Assembly: GCA_031418035.1 (NCBI GenBank)
Contig: JANOWU010000115.1
Location: 1 to 64,000, forward strand
Direction of reading: 5' to 3'
DNA: 64,000 bases
Origin: JANOYY01 sp031418035
GTDB taxonomy: Bacteria > Actinomycetota > Acidimicrobiia > Acidimicrobiales > JANYDT01
Part shown: piece after piece, positions 57,996 through 64,000 of the stretch
Layout: each line of letters starts with the position of its first letter
How positions within the stretch are numbered: position 1 is the stretch's first letter
Position numbers and translations under genes: made by a program
The notes under the pieces: generated by a model
What the model saw: the letters and a program-made list of their open reading frames with translations, nothing else
Database searches by the model: none
What the model was told of the DNA's origin: nothing

Positions 57996-59363
57996 GTGGG
58001 TCTTTCGACCTATGCCGAAGTCCTTTCCATGGTTTCTCGTTCAGACGCACTGCACCTGTTCCGACGAACCGGGCTCACGCTCCCCGCCGCACAGGTCACG
58101 CCGCTGCTGTCTCTCACCCGGGCGCAACTCGTGGACTGGGTCTTCGACTTCAACCAGAATGCGGCAGTGACCTTCAGCCCGCCGGGCGACGACTGGTCCG
58201 CGATGCAGGCGACGCGCGTCTGGTGGGTGAATCGGATGGTCACTGCACCGAGGCCGCTCCAGGAACGGCTCACGCTGTTTTGGCACAACCACTTTGCGAC
58301 CGCCCAACGCAAGGTCGGCAGTGCGCAGCTGATGTGGACACAGAACCAGATTTTTCGTAATCAGGGCCTCGGCGATTTCAACTCGCTTATCAAGAACGTA
58401 TCGATCGATCCCGCCATGCTCATTTGGCTCGACGGCGAATACAGCACGAGTTGGGGTCCAAACGAAAACTTTTCGCGTGAACTTCTCGAACTGTTCCTTC
58501 TTGGCGTGAACAACGGGTACACCGAAAACGACGTTCGCGAGATGGCGCGCGCCTGGACCGGCCACACACTCGACCGCGACGCCAACTACAACGTCATCGG
58601 ACATGTCTTCAGCGGATCCACGCACGATAGCGGTCAGAAGACGATTTTTGGATCGACCTCGAACTGGGAGGGACTCAACCTTCTCGACGCCATGATCGTG
58701 AGTGGCGGGTCCCTGAACAACATGCGGCCACTCGTTGCGCGACACGTCGCCCGCAAACTATGGACGTGGTTCGCCAGTCCCAATGCCAACGCTGCATTGG
58801 TCAGTCAGCTCGGAACCATGTTGGCGTCGACGCCGGGAATGAACATCGGAACCTTTCTGCGGGCCATGTTCAATATGGACGAGTTCTACGCAGACGATGT
58901 GAAGGCCGGGTTGCTCCGCGATCCGCTGCTGTGGCTTGCCTCGATGTTGCGTGCGGCCAGGCTCACGTTCGAACAAGCGAACATCGAGTGGTACCTCGAT
59001 CAACTCTCGATGGTGCCGTTTGAACCACCGAACGTTTCAGGGTGGCGGTCCAACACCAGTTGGATGTCGGTGACGGCGTTCTGGAAGCGCGCCGAGATCG
59101 CCTACTCAGTCTTTTCCACTGCACAACAAACCGTCGACGACGGCGGCAGCTTCTTCCTCGGCGGCACAGAAGGATTGACGCCAGCGCAGGTCGTTGCCCT
59201 TGCCATCGATCAGTTCGGCGACGACCGAATCGCGCCGGGGTCACCGACGTGGGACGCGCTCGTCGGATTGGTCAACCTCGATCGCAATGGCAACGCAAGC
59301 TGGGCACAGCGAGCCAACCTTGGGCGCACGATCGCCATCAGCCCCGAATATTCACTGGCCTAG
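57996..59363 (+). CDS. DUF1800 family protein
   Basis: Protein of about 455 aa. LHLFRRTGLTLPAAQVTPLL (the family's N-terminal 'LLRRAGFG' region), WWVNRMVTAPRPLQERLTLFWHNHFATA, FNSLIKNVSIDPAMLIWLDG, NENFSRELLELFLLGVNNGYTENDVREMARAWTG and MVPFEPPNVSGW are the DUF1800 signature strings. GTG at 57996 is preferred because an AT-rich -10-like patch lies about seven bases upstream; an ATG at 58029 is possible. No classic signal peptide. It is almost always paired with a DUF1501 gene, as here (20-base gap). Function unknown; suspected surface or secretion role. Confidence 0.9.
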   Translation: MGLSTYAEVLSMVSRSDALHLFRRTGLTLPAAQVTPLLSLTRAQLVDWVFDFNQNAAVTFSPPGDDWSAMQATRVWWVNRMVTAPRPLQERLTLFWHNHFATAQRKVGSAQLMWTQNQIFRNQGLGDFNSLIKNVSIDPAMLIWLDGEYSTSWGPNENFSRELLELFLLGVNNGYTENDVREMARAWTGHTLDRDANYNVIGHVFSGSTHDSGQKTIFGSTSNWEGLNLLDAMIVSGGSLNNMRPLVARHVARKLWTWFASPNANAALVSQLGTMLASTPGMNIGTFLRAMFNMDEFYADDVKAGLLRDPLLWLASMLRAARLTFEQANIEWYLDQLSMVPFEPPNVSGWRSNTSWMSVTAFWKRAEIAYSVFSTAQQTVDDGGSFFLGGTEGLTPAQVVALAIDQFGDDRIAPGSPTWDALVGLVNLDRNGNASWAQRANLGRTIAISPEYSLA

Positions 59364-59383
59364 GTCCGGAGTCGACGATTACT

Positions 59384-61672
59384 ATGCTCACAGATAATCA
59401 ACCCAGCGAACTGCTCAAGCACCTCGAAGGTCTTGCGAAACGTAGGGCGATGACTCGCCGAGACTTCATGTTGCTTGCCGGCGCCGTCAGCGCAGGCTCG
59501 ATCGCCGCTTCACAACTTGGACCGCTGCGCCACCTGATTGCCGGAGGAACGGCAGGCGGATCAGCAGACGGAATCGTGGTCTTCGTGTATTTGAACGGCG
59601 GAAACGACGGCCTGAACACCGTTATACCGGTTGACGCCCAGTACAACCAATATGTAAGTCTACGTACGAGAACTCTGGACGGAACGGCGTCGTCGATCGC
59701 GTACCCTGCGCCGGGCACCGGACGAAGCGACGACGCGCTGTTGGGCGACACTGCGATTGCATTCAACCCCGGACTCTCGAACGTCTCCAATTGGTATCGG
59801 TCCGGAAAGGTTGGGGTGATCCAGGGCATCGGCTACGCCAATCCGAACTTCAGCCACTTCGACTCACAGGACTTCTGGGGTGCGGGATACGGCGGAGCCG
59901 GCACGTTCGTGGTCAACCCACAAAGTGGCTGGCTCGGTCGGTATGGTGAAGCGGCGTCCCTCTCGCCAGTTGGGGTCATCGCGATCTCGAGCGGGACCCA
60001 AATCCTGCCGATTCGAGGAGTCAACAACAGTGGGCTCTCGCTCTCGGTGTGGTCCGGTCCTCGCTTGGGGGCAGGCGCCGAAGTTCCCGACGTCAATGCC
60101 GCAATGGCGATTTCCGCAATGGCGGCGGGGCAAACCGCCGGTTCTGTCGCTGCTGGCTGGTCCTCCGTCGCTGCCAACGCGATCGGGCTCGCCCCGACGA
60201 TCAACGGTGCGACGCAGGTGGACTTCCCGTCGGGCGCGTCATACATCAAACGCCAAATGATGATGGCCGCAAATCTGGTGAATGCCAACATCGGAACCCG
60301 CGTCATTCACTGCGAGCACGGTGGGTTCGACACCCACGAGAATCAGCGTCGTGACTCCAATGGCAACGATTGGCATCGCATGCTGCTTGCTGACCTCGAC
60401 GAATCCCTCGGTGTCTTCTTCGGGTCGCTTGCGTCCGCGCATCGTCGCAAGGTCACCGTTGTCGTGTACTCCGAGTTCGGCCGACGTCCGGAAATGAACG
60501 GAAACTACGGAACCGATCACGGAGCAGCGAGTGTGTCCCTCGTCATCGGTGACAACGTTCGTGGTGGCCGATTCGGGGAGTATCCCTCCCTCACCGATCT
60601 CGACGACGAGAACCTTCGATCGAACGTCGACTTTCGTTCGCTGTACAGCGCGCTCTTGGGCCAGTGGCTCGGTGTCGCCCCCGAACCCATCATCGGCGCC
60701 CCCCATCGGGTGCTGGCAAATCTTTTTGCCGCTCCCCCAGGGGACAACCTGAGTTCGACGACAACCACGTCCACTACTTCGAGCACGACATCGTCCACCA
60801 CCACGACGACGGCGCCCACTACGACGACCACGATGCCCACGACCACGATGCCCACGACCACCACATCGACCTCGTCGACGACGACAACTCTTCCGGTCAC
60901 GACGACGACCTCGCCAACCACCACGACCGTGGCCATCACGACCACCACTGTCGTTGTGCCCTCGAGTACAACGACGACCATCGTCGACAACCCAACGACG
61001 ACGATCGTGACCACCACCACGACACCCACCACCACAACAACACCCACGACCACCACACCCACCACACCGACCACCACCACACCGACCACCACCACACCCA
61101 CCACAACAACACCGGTTGCCACGACCACACCTCCGCCATCGTCGTCCACGACAACCCTGCTCCCGACGACAACAACGACAACAACGACAACAACATCAGC
61201 AACATCAATGCCGGCCACAACATCGACGACCAAGCCAACAACAACGACGACGTTGCTGCCGAAGGCAGTAACTCCCGCGCCCCCGGCCGGAACGCCGAGT
61301 CGGAGCAAACCCGATGCACCGAACCTGGTCGTGGAAAACGTGCCGCTGGTATTCGCCTCAGGAACTACAGCAGTGCGAGTGAGCCCTGACACGACTACGA
61401 CGACCACCGTGGCCGAACAGCCGACGACCTCGACCACCTCGACATCGCCGGCGACCTCGACCACGTCGAGCGCACCAACCAGCACAACACCGACACCGAC
61501 GACGGCTCCTAAGAAGTTGGCCCTGGTCGATCTCCCGGCGTCGAATCGTCGGGCCGAAGCCAAGACCGCGAAGACCGCGAAGACCGCGAAGACCACGAAG
61601 ACCACGAAACGACCGCCGAAAAAGGTGAAGCCGAGGCGAGTCAAGAGCACGCGGGCAACCCAAAAGAAGTAG
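59384..61672 (+). CDS. DUF1501 family Tat-exported protein with long Thr-rich and basic tail
   Basis: Protein of 762 aa. A twin-arginine signal (MTRRDFMLLAGAVSAGSIAA) is near residue 25. Residues ~65-455 are the DUF1501/sulfatase-like domain: VVFVYLNGGNDGLNTVIP, NPNFSHFDSQDFWGAG, HCEHGGFDTHENQ, VVYSEFGRRPEMNGNYGTDHG. Residues ~457-625 are mostly threonine with some Pro/Ser/Val, then a mixed Pro/Thr segment, and the final ~40 residues are Lys/Arg-rich with KTA repeats. The ATG at 59384 follows the DUF1800 stop by 20 bases; the open frame upstream lies inside that gene. The tail is unusually long and could be O-glycosylated and hold the protein in the wall. Confidence 0.9.
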   Translation: MLTDNQPSELLKHLEGLAKRRAMTRRDFMLLAGAVSAGSIAASQLGPLRHLIAGGTAGGSADGIVVFVYLNGGNDGLNTVIPVDAQYNQYVSLRTRTLDGTASSIAYPAPGTGRSDDALLGDTAIAFNPGLSNVSNWYRSGKVGVIQGIGYANPNFSHFDSQDFWGAGYGGAGTFVVNPQSGWLGRYGEAASLSPVGVIAISSGTQILPIRGVNNSGLSLSVWSGPRLGAGAEVPDVNAAMAISAMAAGQTAGSVAAGWSSVAANAIGLAPTINGATQVDFPSGASYIKRQMMMAANLVNANIGTRVIHCEHGGFDTHENQRRDSNGNDWHRMLLADLDESLGVFFGSLASAHRRKVTVVVYSEFGRRPEMNGNYGTDHGAASVSLVIGDNVRGGRFGEYPSLTDLDDENLRSNVDFRSLYSALLGQWLGVAPEPIIGAPHRVLANLFAAPPGDNLSSTTTTSTTSSTTSSTTTTTAPTTTTTMPTTTMPTTTTSTSSTTTTLPVTTTTSPTTTTVAITTTTVVVPSSTTTTIVDNPTTTIVTTTTTPTTTTTPTTTTPTTPTTTTPTTTTPTTTTPVATTTPPPSSSTTTLLPTTTTTTTTTTSATSMPATTSTTKPTTTTTLLPKAVTPAPPAGTPSRSKPDAPNLVVENVPLVFASGTTAVRVSPDTTTTTTVAEQPTTSTTSTSPATSTTSSAPTSTTPTPTTAPKKLALVDLPASNRRAEAKTAKTAKTAKTTKTTKRPPKKVKPRRVKSTRATQKK
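60755..61255 (+). repeat. Low-complexity ACC/ACG-rich coding repeat (poly-Thr tail)
   Basis: About 500 bases of ACN-dominated sequence encode the Thr-rich tail of the DUF1501 protein. Because of the composition, other frames on both strands are also open (a His/Asp-rich frame and a Val/Gly-rich antisense frame); these are by-products. It is a likely hot spot for length change. Confidence 0.8.
61562..61610 (+). repeat. 9-bp tandem repeat encoding KTA/KTT units
   Basis: Five copies of an AAGACCGCG/AAGACCACG unit encode the KTAKTAKTAKTTKTT stretch of the DUF1501 protein's basic end. Confidence 0.6.
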
Positions 61673-61798
61673 AGGCCAACAGCCAACCACGGACTGGACA
61701 TCCCGGTTCGATCCGCGATGCCCGACCGCCAAGGCTCTGTGACGCTCGCCACACGGACCAACGGGTTGACGCTGTCGTAGTTCGGCGAGAATGGCGAG

Positions 61799-62665
61799 GT
61801 GAGTCACACAGCCAAGGGTCCGCTGTCGACTCGCCGCCGGAGGAATCCATTTTCCAGAGGGATCGATCGAGAGCAGTTCCGGGAGGGCTTTCGCACCGGC
61901 GTCCAGACCATGATCGGGCCGTCGGTCGGCATCGCTGTGTGGGGACTCGTCACGGGCGTTGCCATGGTCAATGCCGGGCTTGCGGTGCCGCTCGCCCTGG
62001 TCTTGAGCCTGGTGGCATACGCGGGCTCGGCGCAGCTCGCCATTTTGCCCCTCCTTGCTATCCACGCGCCGATTCCGATCGTGTGGGCGACCGCGGCCAT
62101 CGTGAATCTCCGTTTTGCGATATTTGCGGCGGCACAGCGCAAGTACTTCATCGGGCTCACGCGAACGCAGCGCCTCTTGGCGGCATACGTCAACGGCGAC
62201 CTCGGCGCAGCGCTGTTCATCCGTCGTTACGGTGCCGCGCCGGTGGCTGGAACGTCTGAGCAGTGGGGGTTTCATGGTGGTGTCGGACTTACCAACTATG
62301 TGGTGTGGCACATAACGTCGGTGGCGGGAATTCTGCTCGGACACGCCGCACCGCGATCGTGGGGTCTCGATCTTGCGGCGACGCTGGCGCTGGTCGCCGT
62401 CCTCATTCCCATGATCGTACGTATACCTATGATTGCGGGCATAGCGACTACCGTTGTGGCAGCAGTGCTCACCGCAGGCTGGCCGATGAGGCTTGGACTG
62501 ATTGCCTCGATTGCCGTCGGCGTGTGTGTCGCTCTCGGGGCCGAGAGGTTCGCGCCTCCGACCGCCCCGACCGCCCCGACCGCCCCGACCACTCCGACCG
62601 CTCCGACTGCCCCGGGCGCGTCTGAAGCAACGCCATCGGTGTCGGGTCCAGGGGCCAAAGAATGA
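61799..62665 (+). CDS. AzlC family branched-chain amino-acid exporter, large subunit
   Basis: Membrane protein of 288 aa. REGFRTGVQTMIGPSVGIAVWGLVTGVAMVNAGL, VYA-type LVAYAGSAQLAILPLLA and NLRFAIFAAAQRKYFIGLT are the AzlC pattern (N-L-R motif included). The C-terminus has a Pro-Thr-Ala repeat (APTAPTAPTTPTAPTAP) not usual in AzlC. GTG start with GAGG nearby and a TTGACG string about 30 bases upstream. Stop overlaps the AzlD start (ATGA). Exports branched-chain amino acids or analogues. Confidence 0.9.
   Translation: MSHTAKGPLSTRRRRNPFSRGIDREQFREGFRTGVQTMIGPSVGIAVWGLVTGVAMVNAGLAVPLALVLSLVAYAGSAQLAILPLLAIHAPIPIVWATAAIVNLRFAIFAAAQRKYFIGLTRTQRLLAAYVNGDLGAALFIRRYGAAPVAGTSEQWGFHGGVGLTNYVVWHITSVAGILLGHAAPRSWGLDLAATLALVAVLIPMIVRIPMIAGIATTVVAAVLTAGWPMRLGLIASIAVGVCVALGAERFAPPTAPTAPTAPTTPTAPTAPGASEATPSVSGPGAKE
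62562..62614 (+). repeat. 9-bp tandem repeat encoding PTA units in AzlC
   Basis: About six copies of an ACCGCCCCG-type unit encode the Pro-Thr-Ala repeats of the AzlC C-terminus. Confidence 0.6.
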
Positions 62666-62991
62666 ACGACGCCGCCTACGTCGTCATCATCGCCGTTGGG
62701 CTCGGACTCCTCACGCTGGCGGCACGAGCCAGCTTCTTCATGATCCCGTCGCGCTACCAACTACCGCCTCGGCTCGAGCGAGCGTTGCGTTACGCGCCGG
62801 CATGTGCCCTCGCGGCGATCGTCGCACCGAGCGTGTTCAATGAACCGGGCGGCGCAATCAATTTCGACCTCAGCAACCCACGCCTCTGGGCTGTTGTCGC
62901 CGCATCCCTGGCGTTCGTTCGAACTCGGAACATGATGACGATGATGGGAATTGGGATGGCGGTCTTCACCGTGATCCGCCTTTTCGGGTGA
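62662..62991 (+). CDS. AzlD family branched-chain amino-acid exporter, small subunit
   Basis: Small membrane protein of 109 aa with about four helices (YVVIIAVGLGLLTLAARASFFMI, LRYAPACALAAIVAPSVF, LWAVVAASLAFVRTRNMM, IGMAVFTVIRLFG). The 'P..L.RALRYAP.A.LAAI..P' pattern is AzlD. It is coupled to azlC by a four-base overlap and should form one transporter with it. Confidence 0.9.
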   Translation: MNDAAYVVIIAVGLGLLTLAARASFFMIPSRYQLPPRLERALRYAPACALAAIVAPSVFNEPGGAINFDLSNPRLWAVVAASLAFVRTRNMMTMMGIGMAVFTVIRLFG

Positions 62992-63047
62992 TAGCCGAGA
63001 GCTGGTTGGTTGGCGGGTGGCGCGTTTGACGGCTTGAATCGTGGGTC

Positions 63048-64000
63048 ATGACTGCGATCAACGAAGTAACGGATCTGACACTGCACGGAAATGTCGCCGT
63101 GCTCACCCTCAACTCTCCCCCGGTAAACGCGTTGAGCTTCAACGTTCGCGACGGTCTGTTTCAGGGCATTACCGCGGCTCTTGCGGAACCGGTCGACGCG
63201 ATTGTGTTGATCTGCGGTGGACGGACCTTCATCGCCGGGGCGGACATCTCCGAGTTCGGTGGCGCACCGCGCGGCGCCAGCCTGTTCGAGGTACAGACCC
63301 TCATGGAAGACTCACCCAAGCCGATCATCGCCGCAATTCATGGGACGGCACTGGGTGGAGGGCTCGAGGTAGCACTGACTGCGCATTACCGAATTGCTGT
63401 GCCGAGCGCAAAGTGCGGGCTTCCCGAGGTCAACCTGGGACTGCTCCCGGGTGCCGGTGGAACCCAGCGTCTGCCGCGAATCGTGGGTGCACAGAAAGCG
63501 CTCGAGATGATGACGAGCGGCCAACACGTACCGGCTCCCGAATGTGCTGCGATGGGACTCAGCGACGCACTTGCCGAGGAAAACGCACTCGAGCGCTCAG
63601 CGATCGAGTTTGCCCAACGTGTCGTGAGCGAAGGACGCCCGCTGAAGAAGATCCGAGAGCTCGACGAAAAGCTGGCAGCCGATCGTGGGCGCCCGGAGAT
63701 CTTCGCCGAGTTCCGCAAGGCGAACGCCCGGAAGTTCCGCGGCTTCAAAGCACCCGAATCGATCATCCAGTGCGTAGAAGCAGCGGTGAATCTTCCGTTC
63801 GCCGACGGACTCGCCGTCGAACGAAAGCTGTTCCTCGAGTTGGTGAGCGGTTCCCAGTCGGCGGCCCAGCGTTACCAGTTCTTCGCCGAACGCGAAGTGT
63901 GGAAGATCCCGGATGTCACGAGCGACACCGAAACCCTTCCTGTTGCGTCGGTCGGGGTGTTGGGCGCCGGCACGATGGGCGGTGGCATCACCATGAACTT
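63048..64000 (+). CDS. FadB/FadJ-like enoyl-CoA hydratase/3-hydroxyacyl-CoA dehydrogenase (partial, runs off the window)
   Basis: The first 317 codons of a larger gene. Residues ~1-190 are a crotonase domain: NSPPVNALSFNVRDGL, FIAGADISEF, AAIHGTALGGGLEVAL and GLPEVNLGLLPGAGGTQRLPR, with the second catalytic Glu in place. After a linker, the Rossmann NAD motif of 3-hydroxyacyl-CoA dehydrogenase starts at the edge (SVGVLGAGTMGGGITMN). It is a trifunctional-type beta-oxidation protein of the monofunctional-fusion kind found in actinobacteria. ATG at 63048; the end is outside the window. Confidence 0.9.
   Translation, partial: MTAINEVTDLTLHGNVAVLTLNSPPVNALSFNVRDGLFQGITAALAEPVDAIVLICGGRTFIAGADISEFGGAPRGASLFEVQTLMEDSPKPIIAAIHGTALGGGLEVALTAHYRIAVPSAKCGLPEVNLGLLPGAGGTQRLPRIVGAQKALEMMTSGQHVPAPECAAMGLSDALAEENALERSAIEFAQRVVSEGRPLKKIRELDEKLAADRGRPEIFAEFRKANARKFRGFKAPESIIQCVEAAVNLPFADGLAVERKLFLELVSGSQSAAQRYQFFAEREVWKIPDVTSDTETLPVASVGVLGAGTMGGGITMN

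Noticed and set aside
60664..61389. Plus-strand His/Asp-rich open frame (metal-binding look)
   Set aside because: It is the shifted frame of the same ACN-repeat; His and Asp codons arise from CAC and GAC in the repeat.
60517..61761. Long antisense open frame of 414 codons rich in Val and Gly
   Set aside because: It is the reverse of the ACC/ACG-rich Thr tail of the DUF1501 gene; composition explains its openness and it has no family features or plausible start.

Overview
The window is about 60% G+C and reads as a chromosomal piece of an actinobacterium, most likely of the Acidimicrobiia type (inference from gene content, not a database match). Supporting signs are an AdnA/AdnB-like helicase-nuclease pair, two F420-type luciferase-like oxidoreductases, the actinobacterial integration host factor mihF between pyrF and gmk, a PyrR-controlled pyr operon, many starts with no Shine-Dalgarno sequence but a -10-like box 6-10 nt upstream, and secreted proteins with threonine-rich and lysine/arginine-rich tails. 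I found no tRNA, rRNA, CRISPR array, prophage or insertion sequence.

Layout. 32-6228: peptide-type ABC importer (binding protein, two permeases, two ATPases) on the minus strand, with a recognisable promoter, a CRP/GlxR-like operator, a repeat-rich leader and a strong intercistronic hairpin. 6267-15312: LLM oxidoreductase, metallo-hydrolase, AdnA/AdnB-like DNA-end-processing genes and a SirB1-type protein. 15355-27252: mixed metabolism (second LLM enzyme, AceE-like E1, enoyl-CoA hydratase, FAD oxidoreductase, orphan DNA methyltransferase, secreted DUF6636-like protein, amidase, NadR-like kinase, stand-alone PEP-utilising protein, YceH). 27303-36824: NlpC/P60 peptidase, nicotinamidase plus nicotinate phosphoribosyltransferase, histone-deacetylase-like protein, a membrane glycosyltransferase-like / dihydropteroate-synthase-like / DoxX group, a secreted protein of unknown family and an ornithine-cyclodeaminase-like protein. 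37037-45273: two-component system, a decayed DUF222/HNH endonuclease gene, then an efflux-type operon (secreted Cys protein, very long HlyD/MacA-like adaptor with a peptidoglycan-binding domain, ABC ATPase, FtsX-type permease). 45281-56806: pyrR-pyrB-pyrC-carA-carB-pyrD-pyrF-mihF-gmk-rpoZ-coaBC on the minus strand with a PyrR RNA element at the 5' end. 57033-64000: EcsC-like protein, DUF1800/DUF1501 pair with a huge Thr-rich tail, AzlCD exporter, and the start of a FadB/FadJ-like fatty-acid oxidation protein cut by the window edge.

How the genes work together. The largest coherent unit is the pyrimidine operon, which makes UMP precursors (all steps but pyrE) and is joined to a nucleoid protein, guanylate kinase, RNA polymerase omega and coenzyme A synthesis. 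NAD salvage appears twice: pncB-pncA, and a NadR-like nicotinamide-riboside kinase whose NMN adenylyltransferase half has lost its catalytic histidines. The most system-like set of uncertain function is the two-component system plus wall-spanning efflux operon at 37-45 kb. The best regulatory finds are the PyrR element, the CRP-like operator over the importer promoter, and the repeated leaderless-start signature.
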